Shown here piece after piece: positions 32,400 to 39,682 of a DNA stretch of 39,682 bases; the first letter of the stretch is position 1, and every line of letters begins with the position of its first letter. Made by a program: the position numbers and the translations under genes. Source of the stretch: an uncultured Woeseiaceae bacterium. Lineage in GTDB: Bacteria > Pseudomonadota > Gammaproteobacteria > Steroidobacterales > Woeseiaceae. The notes below the pieces were generated by a model. The model was not told the origin of the DNA, ran no database searches, and saw nothing but the letters and a program-made list of their open reading frames with translations. Where the stretch lies: assembly GCA_945787435.1 (NCBI GenBank), contig CALZHX010000222.1:1-39682 (forward strand), read 5' to 3'.

Positions 32400-33329
32400 A
32401 TGACTGAACCCAGAATCATCTTCGCCGGAACACCGGCATTCGCCGTAGCGTCTCTAAAAGCGCTGGTCGAGGCAGGGCAAGAGCCGTGCGCGGTACTGAC
32501 ACAACCGGATCGACCGGCCGGCCGTGGCAAGAAACTGGCGGCGAGCCCGGTCAAACACTACGCACTCGAGCAGGCCATCCCGGTATTGCAGCCACCGACC
32601 TTGCGCGATGCCGATGTTGTGGCTGAGCTCAACGCCCTGCGACCGGACATCATGATTGTTGCTGCTTACGGCCTGATCCTGCCGCAGGCGGTGCTCGACA
32701 TCCCGCGGGCTGGTTGTCTCAATGTCCATGCATCGTTGCTGCCGCGCTGGCGCGGCGCCGCACCCATACAGGCAGCAATTCTTGCAGGAGATGAGCGATC
32801 CGGTGTGTGCCTGATGGCGATGGAGGCGGGTCTCGACACGGGAGCTGTTTTTGCCTGCGATGCGTTCGATGTCGACAAACATGAAACTGCAGGTGAACTG
32901 CATGACCGGCTGGCGGATACCGGCGGTGCATTGCTCGTGCGGCATCTTGAGGCGATCGTTGACGGCTCACTGACTGCGACACCGCAACAGGATGAGCATG
33001 CGACCTATGCGCCGAAGATCACATCTGCCGATGCCGAGCTCGACTGGCAGCAGCCCGCCGCTGATCTTGAGCGTAAAGTCAGGGCTTACAACCCCGTCCC
33101 GGGTGCGTGGTTTATGCTCGGCGACGAACGTGTCAAATGCTGGCAGGCGCGATGTGCCGCAGGGATCCAGGCGCCCGCGGGAACTGTATTGGCTGCCGGC
33201 CCCGACGGCATCGACGTGTCCTGCGGCGACGGTGTTTTGAAGCTCGAGTCACTGCAACGACCGGGCAAGCGCAGCGTGACGTCGGCCGAACTCGCAACCC
33301 AGATAGATCTGACCGGCCGCCAGTTGTGA
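32400..33329 (+). CDS. fmt: Methionyl-tRNA formyltransferase
   Basis: This enzyme formylates Met-tRNA for initiation, with 10-formyl-THF as donor. It is 309 residues. Visible: FAGTPAFAVASLKAL at 8-22, the catalytic set Asn108, His110 (CLNVHASLLPRWRGAAPI) and Asp146 (EAGLDTGAV), and a C-terminal OB-like domain from about 205. It overlaps the rsmB start (GTGA) by 4 bp, so translation is coupled. It follows def after 31 bp that contain a REP-like hairpin. Confidence 0.97.
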   Translation: MTEPRIIFAGTPAFAVASLKALVEAGQEPCAVLTQPDRPAGRGKKLAASPVKHYALEQAIPVLQPPTLRDADVVAELNALRPDIMIVAAYGLILPQAVLDIPRAGCLNVHASLLPRWRGAAPIQAAILAGDERSGVCLMAMEAGLDTGAVFACDAFDVDKHETAGELHDRLADTGGALLVRHLEAIVDGSLTATPQQDEHATYAPKITSADAELDWQQPAADLERKVRAYNPVPGAWFMLGDERVKCWQARCAAGIQAPAGTVLAAGPDGIDVSCGDGVLKLESLQRPGKRSVTSAELATQIDLTGRQL

Positions 33330-34654
33330 GCGGCGGCAAAAAGGGGGCGAGGCTGCGGGCCACAGCAGCCGAAGTTGTTAACGATGTCGTTAGCGCCGGT
33401 CGGTCACTCGATGCTGCGCTGGCGAAGAGCGAGAAGCACGTGGCCGAGGATGACCGATCACTGCTGCGCCTTCTTTGTTATGGCACCTTGCGCCATCACT
33501 GGCGCCTGATGCACTACGTTGGCGCACTTCTCGATCGGCCATTGAAGGCGCGCGACAGTGTGATTACAGAATTGCTGGCGATTGGCCTTTATCAACTCAA
33601 CGACACGCGAATTCCCGATCATGCGGTCGTGTCGCAGACAGTTGAGGCGGCAAGGCAATTGCGGCGCCCGAAGCTCGCGCCACTGGTCAACGCGATATTG
33701 AGAAGAGCGCTGCGCGACCGGGTTTTCGAGAACGAACCGTCTAATGAGAACGCGGTGCATGATCATCCGGCATGGATCCTTGATGCGCTCAAGGCAAACT
33801 GGCCGGAAGACTGGCGAGAGATTGTCGCCGCTAACAACGCCAGGGCTGCGATGTGGCTGCGCGTGAATCCGGCCTGCGGCTCGGCGGCGGACTATCAGAG
33901 ACGGCTTGAGGAAGACGGAATCGAAAGCGAGCTGTTAGAGGGAGCACCACAGGCTGTGCGACTAGTGGATCCGCAGCCGGTTGAGACGTTGCCAGGTTTT
34001 GGCAAAGGGCACGTGTCCGTGCAGGATGCGGCGGCCCAGCTGGCTGCTCCGTGGCTACTTGACGGCGTGACCGGCCGGGTTCTGGATGCCTGCGCCGCAC
34101 CGGGTGGCAAAACCGGGCACCTGCTCGAGGCCGCAGGCGGCCAAATCGAAGTTACGGCGATCGATAGCAGCAGTGCACGATTGATGTCAGTCCGCGAGAA
34201 TCTGGATCGGCTCGGCTTTGATGCAACCCTTATCGCCGCCGATGCATCGAAACCTAGTGAGTGGTGGGATGGTGAGCCATTCAGCGCCATCCTGCTCGAC
34301 GCCCCATGTTCGGCGAGCGGCGTGATACGGCGCCATCCGGATATCAAGCATTTGCGCCGCTCTACGGACATTCCGGAGCTGGCGCGGCTGCAGGCAAGCC
34401 TGCTCAAAAACCTGTGGCCTTTGCTGGCACCGGGTGGGCGCCTGTTGTACGTGACCTGCTCCGTGCTGGATGCAGAGAATGATGAGGTGGTTGCAGGGTT
34501 CCTCGAAACGACCGATGACGCCCGGGAAGACAATGTGTTGCAAAATAACAACATCCGCGATCTAATGCGGGACAAGGCCTGCGGTCACCAGGTTCTGCCG
34601 GGAACGGCGGGGCTGGATGGCTTTTATTACGCAGGGCTGAAGAAGGTCTCCTGA
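33326..34654 (+). CDS. rsmB: 16S rRNA (cytosine-967-C5)-methyltransferase
   Basis: This enzyme methylates C967 of 16S rRNA with SAM. It is 442 residues from the GTG at 33326, chosen because it overlaps the fmt stop and starts where homologues do; a longer frame inside fmt is rejected. The NusB-like N-terminal domain is about 1-140. The SAM fold starts at VLDACAAPGGKTGHLLE. The two catalytic cysteines are Cys328 in LDAPCSASG and Cys378 in VTCSV, as in RsmB. The gene is in the usual order after fmt and before DUF4390 and the ntrYX pair. Confidence 0.95.
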   Translation: MSGGKKGARLRATAAEVVNDVVSAGRSLDAALAKSEKHVAEDDRSLLRLLCYGTLRHHWRLMHYVGALLDRPLKARDSVITELLAIGLYQLNDTRIPDHAVVSQTVEAARQLRRPKLAPLVNAILRRALRDRVFENEPSNENAVHDHPAWILDALKANWPEDWREIVAANNARAAMWLRVNPACGSAADYQRRLEEDGIESELLEGAPQAVRLVDPQPVETLPGFGKGHVSVQDAAAQLAAPWLLDGVTGRVLDACAAPGGKTGHLLEAAGGQIEVTAIDSSSARLMSVRENLDRLGFDATLIAADASKPSEWWDGEPFSAILLDAPCSASGVIRRHPDIKHLRRSTDIPELARLQASLLKNLWPLLAPGGRLLYVTCSVLDAENDEVVAGFLETTDDAREDNVLQNNNIRDLMRDKACGHQVLPGTAGLDGFYYAGLKKVS

Positions 34655-34662
34655 GAACAACC

Positions 34663-35268
34663 ATGTCACGTGCACCCGCCATCAGATCAGTCAGGCTAGC
34701 GGCGCTTTGCGCCGGCTTTGTCGTGCTTGCCGGATTGGTGATGCAACCGGGTCTGGCGCAGGACGGTCTGGAGCGAGCCGGTTATTTTGAAGTTCGATCG
34801 GCATCGACCCGGCAGGTTGGGGGTGTCCATACGCTCGATGCGCGTTTGCAGCTCGTTCTGAGCAGTGAAGCGCTTGAAGCATTGTCGAGCGGCGTTCCGT
34901 TAACGATCGAGCTGCAACTCGAAGTGATTCGAACGCGGCGTTTCGTTTGGGACGATGCTGAAGCGGAACTCGCGCTCCGATATGAGCTTGAGTATCGACC
35001 CCTCAGTCAACGTTACTTAGTCAGAAACCTGAACAGTGGTAACCAGGATTCCTTCGCAACTCTCTACTCCGCGCTGAATAACCTCGGCCGGGTGCAGGGG
35101 TTGCCTGTGATTGACGATGCACTGCTGGAGTATGGCAAGAACTACCGTATCCGGCTGCGCGCAATGCTCAACACACAGCAATACCCCGCGCCACTTCGGC
35201 TGTTGTTCTTCTGGCGCGATGAGTGGCAATTACAGAGCGAATGGTTTGAATGGTTGCTCGAACGCTAA
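34663..35268 (+). CDS. DUF4390 protein
   Basis: This 201-residue protein has a signal peptide or N-terminal membrane anchor (LAALCAGFVVLAGLVMQPGLA) and a beta-rich periplasmic domain of the DUF4390 family. FEVRSASTRQVGGVHTLDARL and the late RLLFFWRDEWQLQSEWFEW are typical. Members almost always lie between rsmB and the ntrY-like kinase gene in these bacteria, and the overlap of 19 bp with the kinase gene supports a tight link. The role could be in sensing by NtrY, but this is inferred only. Confidence 0.88.
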   Translation: MSRAPAIRSVRLAALCAGFVVLAGLVMQPGLAQDGLERAGYFEVRSASTRQVGGVHTLDARLQLVLSSEALEALSSGVPLTIELQLEVIRTRRFVWDDAEAELALRYELEYRPLSQRYLVRNLNSGNQDSFATLYSALNNLGRVQGLPVIDDALLEYGKNYRIRLRAMLNTQQYPAPLRLLFFWRDEWQLQSEWFEWLLER

Positions 35269-37472
35269 GAAGAGCCTTATATACGATTCTCGCGGCGACC
35301 GGAGTCGGCCTCGTACTGGTCGCGTTGTTCCTGCTTAGCCGCACCGCACAAAACTCCGACGACTTCGATCGGCTGCACAACGTCATACTTGCGATCAACA
35401 TCGCGGGTGTCATTGTTCTTTTCGTCTTCCTGGTCGGTAATCTCGCACGACTGTTCAAGGAATACCGAACACACGTGCCCGGTGCCAAGCTCAAGGCGCG
35501 CATGGTCGGCATGTTCGTCGGCCTGGCTGTACTGCCGCTGCTTGTAGTCTTCTACTTCTCGATACAGTTCATCAATCGCGGCATCGACACCTGGTTTAAT
35601 GTCGAGGTCGGTGACGGACTCGAGAACGCACTGGCGCTGAGCCGTGCTGCACTCGAAATGCAGATGCGCCAGCACCTGTACGCGACACAACAGATTTCGC
35701 AGCGCCTGGGTGATGTTAGCGAGCGCCAATTGATTTTCGAGCTCAGCATGTTGCGTCGTGAAAGTGGGGCGAGCGAGATCACGATCTACGGCAGCAACAA
35801 TCAGATTCTGGCGACCAGTTCCGACAGTTCAGCGGGTGCCCTGCCGCGGCCGCTTGCTGAAGAGGTCTTGCTACAGACGCAGCAGGACCGACCGTACGTT
35901 GCCCTCGATCCAGACGATTTCGAGATTCGTACCGCCGTGACGTTTTCTTACCGCGGACGCGGCGAACCGATCGGTGTTCTGCAGGCACATTTCCCGGTTA
36001 CCGAGCGCTTGGCGCGCATGGCTCAGAGCGTCGAACGCTCTTACAACGAATACCAGGAGCTCGTATTCCTGCGTGCGCCGCTGAAGAGCACGTTCTCGCT
36101 GACCCTGACTGTCGTGTTGATGCTTAGCCTGCTTGCTGCAATCTACGGGGCCTTCATCTTGTCGCGCAGGCTTGTCCAACCTATCCAGGATCTTGTCGCT
36201 GGCACGCGTGCGGTTGCTGAAGGTGATTTCGATACACGCCTGCCCACGCCAACACGTGACGAGATCGGATTCCTGATCAGCTCGTTTAACGACATGACGC
36301 AGCGACTCGCTTCTGCGCGCCGTGAAGCGAGTTTGTCGCAGGCGCTGGTTGAGGCGGAGCGCGCAAACCTTGAAGTGATACTGGCGCGGCTGTCAACGGG
36401 CGTACTCGCGCTCGAGAACGACATGCGTATTCGCACAGCAAACCAGGCGTCTGGCGCCATACTCGGTGTCGACCTCGAACATCGCTCGGGAGAGCTGCTG
36501 GCAGATGTGGCCAGGGGCCGTCCGTTACTCGAACAGTTTCATGATCTTGCCCAGGTGCATCTCGGTGCAGGGGAAACAGAATGGCGCGAGCAGATCGTAC
36601 TGCGCGGCGAAGTGGGCCGCAGGGTACTGACCTGTGCGTGCACGACGCTGCCTGGTGATGAAAGTCATGCCGCCGGCTACGTTATCGTATTTGACGACAT
36701 CACTGCGCTATTGCAGGCGCAGCGCGATGCAGCCTGGGGTGAAGTCGCTCGCAGGCTTGCTCACGAAATCAAGAATCCGCTGACACCTATCCAGCTATCC
36801 GCCGAACGCATGCGTCGTAAATACCTCGAATCCATGTCAGAGGACGAAGGACAGATTCTTGATCGCGCAACGCACACGATCGTGCAGCAGGTCGAGGCCA
36901 TGAAAGAGATGGTTAACGCCTTCAGCGACTATGCGCGTGCGCCGGATATCGAACTTGGCATGTTCGATATGGACAAGCTGGTGCACGAAGTGGTTGATCT
37001 GTACCGCGCCCAGGAAAGTGGGATCGACATTGCACTGATGTCGGACTCATCGATGCCGATGGTCGAGGCCGACATCGGCCGTGTGCGGCAAATGCTCCAC
37101 AACCTTGTTCGCAACGCGACCGAAGCGCTTGAGAATACGCGCGACGGTCGAATTGACATCCATGTAAGTGTTGCAGAAATCGATGGCATAAATTTCGTGC
37201 TAATCAAAGTCGAGGACAACGGGCCGGGATTCGAGGAAGGTTCGATAAACCAGTTATTCGACCCATATGTGACAACGAAACCAAAAGGAACAGGCCTCGG
37301 ACTGGCTATTGTCAAGAAGCTGGTCGAGGAACATATCGGCTCGATCCGGGCCTACAATCATGCAGACGGCGGTGCAGTGATCAGTATTCGATTGCCGCTC
37401 AATGAAGCGGCGCGTGGGGCGATTATTGCCAGTTCGCCAGGGCGCGCGGAAAAAAGGAGGGAGGGAGCATGA
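35250..37472 (+). CDS. ntrY: NtrY-like sensor histidine kinase
   Basis: This 740-residue membrane kinase has three N-terminal helices (about 10-30, 46-66, 84-106), a large extracytoplasmic part, and a fourth helix at about 281-304 (STFSLTLTVVLMLSLLAAIY). A HAMP domain follows (about 305-358), then a PAS-like domain (about 370-490), the HisKA box with phospho-accepting His505 in RRLAHEIKNPLTPIQL, and an ATPase domain with NLVRNATEALE, DNGPGF and GTGLGLAIV. NtrY partners NtrX; the pair is linked to nitrogen, redox or envelope control in proteobacteria. It overlaps the DUF4390 end by 19 bp and the ntrX start by 4 bp. The stimulus is unknown. Confidence 0.93.
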   Translation: MVARTLRRALYTILAATGVGLVLVALFLLSRTAQNSDDFDRLHNVILAINIAGVIVLFVFLVGNLARLFKEYRTHVPGAKLKARMVGMFVGLAVLPLLVVFYFSIQFINRGIDTWFNVEVGDGLENALALSRAALEMQMRQHLYATQQISQRLGDVSERQLIFELSMLRRESGASEITIYGSNNQILATSSDSSAGALPRPLAEEVLLQTQQDRPYVALDPDDFEIRTAVTFSYRGRGEPIGVLQAHFPVTERLARMAQSVERSYNEYQELVFLRAPLKSTFSLTLTVVLMLSLLAAIYGAFILSRRLVQPIQDLVAGTRAVAEGDFDTRLPTPTRDEIGFLISSFNDMTQRLASARREASLSQALVEAERANLEVILARLSTGVLALENDMRIRTANQASGAILGVDLEHRSGELLADVARGRPLLEQFHDLAQVHLGAGETEWREQIVLRGEVGRRVLTCACTTLPGDESHAAGYVIVFDDITALLQAQRDAAWGEVARRLAHEIKNPLTPIQLSAERMRRKYLESMSEDEGQILDRATHTIVQQVEAMKEMVNAFSDYARAPDIELGMFDMDKLVHEVVDLYRAQESGIDIALMSDSSMPMVEADIGRVRQMLHNLVRNATEALENTRDGRIDIHVSVAEIDGINFVLIKVEDNGPGFEEGSINQLFDPYVTTKPKGTGLGLAIVKKLVEEHIGSIRAYNHADGGAVISIRLPLNEAARGAIIASSPGRAEKRREGA

Positions 37473-38830
37473 GAATATCTCATGTGCTGGTCGTCGATGA
37501 CGAGGCTGACATCCGGGCTCTGATTCAGGAAATTCTGACCGACGAAGGCTACAAGGTAACGGTTGCAGCAGATGCTGCGCAGGCACGCTCAGCGCGAGCA
37601 GATACCAGGTTCGATCTTATTTTGCTCGATATCTGGATGCCGGACACGGATGGCATCACGTTATTGCGCGAATGGTCGGACGGTGGCGACCTGAGCTGCC
37701 CGGTCGTCATCATGTCCGGGCACGGTACCGTTGATACCGCTGTCGAGGCTACGAGGCTCGGCGCATTCGATTTTGTCGAAAAACCACTATCGCTTGCCAA
37801 GCTCTTGCGCACGGTCGAAGCAGCGCTCGAGTCCGCGGCAAAACAGGCAGGTGGCGCGCGCAGCATGTTGCCACCATTATTGGCGCCGGTTGGGCGTAGC
37901 AAGCTGATGCTGGCGCTGCGGGAGAAAGTGCAGCAATACGCCGAACATGACGAGTTCGTATTGTTGAGCGGAGAACCGGGCTCAGGACGCGGTGCCTTCG
38001 CGCGCTATCTGCACGCGCTGAGTCGGCGAGCTGACGAACCACTGATCAGCGTGACGGCAGCATCGTTGACCGAGGGAAATGCCGAGGAACAACTTTTTGG
38101 CCTGGAGGCTGGAGGACAAACCGGTGCCGTCGAGCAAGCCGGCAAGGGCACGCTGGTCATCGATGATCTTTCGGATCTCAATACGGCGGCGCAGAAAATG
38201 CTCTTGGCAGCAATCGAAGATCGCTCGTACCGCCGCGTAAACGGACGCGAGAACATAAAACTCGAGGCGCGGATTGTTGCGACGGTCGGCGACGATTATG
38301 AATTGCTCATCGAGAGGGGCGCTTTGCGCCGGGATCTCGTTGCTCACCTGTCGGTCCTGAGTCTCAAAGTACCCCCGCTTCGGGATTACTCGGAAGATGT
38401 TCCGGAGCTGCTCGCCTACTATGTCGACAAACTCGTCGATGCTGAAGGCCTGACGTTCCGGCGCTTCAGCGTTGCGGCGCAGAACCGGCTGCGCAATTAC
38501 CCCTGGCCAGATAATGTGCGCGAGCTCAAAAACCTGGTTCGACGCTTGTTGCTGACTGGCTCCGACGACGACATCTCGCTCGAGGAGGTGGAAGAAGAGA
38601 TCAGCTCTGGTGCGCCCGCTGATGAACCGCTTGTTAAACAGGACCTGTTGTCACTGCCACTGCGCGAAGCACGCGAACAATTCGAGCGTGCCTACCTGCA
38701 GCAGCAGCTCGTGTTATGCGACGGCAAAGTGGGGCAGCTGGCAAAGCGCGTCGGCATGGAACGAACGCATCTGTATCGAAAGCTGAGGTCGCTGGGCGTG
38801 GATTTTAAATCGGTTACTGCGGAGGATTAG
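37469..38830 (+). CDS. ntrX: NtrX-like response regulator with a degenerate AAA+ domain
   Basis: This 453-residue regulator has a receiver domain (Asp54 in LILLDIW; Asp10, Asp11; Lys105), a central AAA+-like domain and a C-terminal Fis-type helix-turn-helix (GKVGQLAKRVGMERTHLYRKL). The AAA+ domain is altered at key points. Walker A reads GEPGSGRGA (168-176), with Arg174 for the lysine. Walker B is LVIDDL, with Asp for the usual Glu at 233. The GAFTGA sigma-54 loop is replaced by GGQTGA at 215-220. This argues against an active sigma-54 activator and for direct DNA binding and regulation. Several NtrX proteins are known or suspected to lack sigma-54 activity. It is the last gene of the series. 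Confidence 0.93.
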   Translation: MRISHVLVVDDEADIRALIQEILTDEGYKVTVAADAAQARSARADTRFDLILLDIWMPDTDGITLLREWSDGGDLSCPVVIMSGHGTVDTAVEATRLGAFDFVEKPLSLAKLLRTVEAALESAAKQAGGARSMLPPLLAPVGRSKLMLALREKVQQYAEHDEFVLLSGEPGSGRGAFARYLHALSRRADEPLISVTAASLTEGNAEEQLFGLEAGGQTGAVEQAGKGTLVIDDLSDLNTAAQKMLLAAIEDRSYRRVNGRENIKLEARIVATVGDDYELLIERGALRRDLVAHLSVLSLKVPPLRDYSEDVPELLAYYVDKLVDAEGLTFRRFSVAAQNRLRNYPWPDNVRELKNLVRRLLLTGSDDDISLEEVEEEISSGAPADEPLVKQDLLSLPLREAREQFERAYLQQQLVLCDGKVGQLAKRVGMERTHLYRKLRSLGVDFKSVTAED

Positions 38831-38869
38831 GCGGATCGCACCAGACTGTGCTCCGGCACTCTGTCAACT

Positions 38870-39682
38870 TCATGGCTCCCCCTGGCCCGCTTTACTTCCG
38901 TTGCCGGAGCCCCCTCGCACAGGCTGCCGTGAACTCGGTCGTATTCGCCCGTCGTTGTCGAAAGTCAGGCCGGAGTCATCGAAGTCCTCGGCGGTGAGGC
39001 CGCGGATCAGCTTGTGTGCGCGCTGCCGGTCGTCAATGATCGGACCGGCCGGGCGTATTTGTATTGTTGATACGACCTGGCCTTCCACAAACCGGCCTTC
39101 GCCATCGAGCGTCGTAAACAGGATCGGCGCGATGCCCTTGATGCCTGCGACACTGATGCCGTAATAGGTAGCGAAGTTGCCGAGGCTGTAGGCGATCAGC
39201 CTGTCCTTGTAGCGTTCCATGGCGCGCACAACGTGTGGACCGTGACCGATCACGAGGTCAGCACCCGCGTCGACAACCATGCGCGCAAACATCACAACGT
39301 CGCCACGCGGTTCCCCGTAATACTCCTCTTCGGCAAACGGCAGGTTCGTGACATCAACGCCTTCGGCGCCACCGTGAAAGGTCACCATGACAATGTCATG
39401 GTTTGCTGCATAACTGGCAACTGTGGCCCGCGCCAGCCCGTAGTCGAGCAACATGTTCGACTCCTTGGTGACGGCGTACGCGAGTACTGCAATTCTCAGA
39501 CCGTTCACGTCAAAACTGGCAAAGTCGCCTTCGCGACCTGAATGATGAATTCCGACGCCAGCCAGCGCATCCATCGTCGACGTACGGCCTTCCTCGCCAA
39601 AGTCGCGGGCATGATTGTTGGCGAGGCTCAAGACAACGAAACCGGCCGCACGGAAATAGTTCGCATATCGGGTTGGTGAACG
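38870..39682 (-). CDS. CapA family protein, partial (N-terminus outside window)
   Basis: The 271 residues in the window belong to a CapA/PgsA-type protein with a calcineurin-like metallophosphatase fold. Visible motifs are LSLANNHARDFGEEG (with the NNHxxDxG core), TFHGGAEG, VIGHGPHVV and YSLGNFATYYG. The name comes from poly-gamma-glutamate or capsule factors, but most bacterial homologues have unknown substrates. The frame runs open to the last base of the window, so the start lies beyond. The C-terminal tail is glycine-, serine- and lysine-rich (GGSGNGSKAGQGE). It converges with ntrX, with 39 bp between. Confidence 0.9.
   Translation of the reverse strand, partial: RSPTRYANYFRAAGFVVLSLANNHARDFGEEGRTSTMDALAGVGIHHSGREGDFASFDVNGLRIAVLAYAVTKESNMLLDYGLARATVASYAANHDIVMVTFHGGAEGVDVTNLPFAEEEYYGEPRGDVVMFARMVVDAGADLVIGHGPHVVRAMERYKDRLIAYSLGNFATYYGISVAGIKGIAPILFTTLDGEGRFVEGQVVSTIQIRPAGPIIDDRQRAHKLIRGLTAEDFDDSGLTFDNDGRIRPSSRQPVRGGSGNGSKAGQGEP

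Noticed and set aside
1..39682. CRISPR arrays, tRNA or rRNA genes, insertion sequences or phage genes
   Set aside because: No direct-repeat arrays, tRNA cloverleaf, rRNA-like sequence, transposase or phage module was seen in either strand.

Overview
The window looks like chromosomal DNA of a gammaproteobacterium of moderate to high GC. The main reason is two conserved gene blocks meeting head to head: a leftward LysM-dprA-smg-topA-tsaC-hemF block and a rightward def-fmt-rsmB-DUF4390-ntrY-ntrX block. An uncultured marine or Chromatiales/Woeseia-like lineage would fit the gene content, but that placement is inference. I found no tRNA, rRNA, CRISPR array, insertion sequence or prophage. No stretch longer than about 250 bp lacks a gene.

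Layout. 1-2418: the 3' end of glmS converges on an ALDH12-like aldehyde dehydrogenase. 2419-7465: envelope and accessory genes, namely a DUF4124 protein, a cold-shock protein with a long leader, a beta-propeller lipoprotein, a MOSC protein, a small lipoprotein, an alpha/beta-hydrolase lipoprotein and a DUF2141 protein. The hydrolase gene is bracketed by an exact 25-bp direct repeat. 7528-10458: a BCCT transporter and a cholinesterase-family lipoprotein, 3 bp apart. 10494-18316: a membrane protein, an HD-domain phosphohydrolase, xthA and prlC (overlapping), gor, then aroE and hemB (overlapping).

18438-20073 is the most distinctive part: an ECF sigma factor, a DUF3379-type anti-sigma factor and a secreted six-cysteine low-complexity peptide resembling HvfA. 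HvfA is a ribosomally made precursor modified by MNIO (DUF692) enzymes. No DUF692 or DUF2063 maturation gene lies beside it, and a strong terminator closes the unit. 20147-25127 holds tag, a small membrane protein, a secreted subtilase with a PA domain, and an AhpD-like protein.

25128-38830 holds the two conserved blocks. They cover haem synthesis (hemF; hemB is further left), the tRNA t6A modification (tsaC), DNA topology and uptake (topA, dprA), the start and maturation of translation (fmt, def), rRNA methylation (rsmB) and a two-component system (ntrY-ntrX). DprA lacks the usual N-terminal domain and starts just after a terminator. TopA lacks cysteine zinc ribbons. NtrX has a degenerate AAA+ domain. 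The window ends inside a CapA-family gene.

The main leads are the orphan HvfA-like precursor under ECF control, the transporter-esterase pair, the degenerate NtrX, and the 25-bp repeat around the hydrolase gene.
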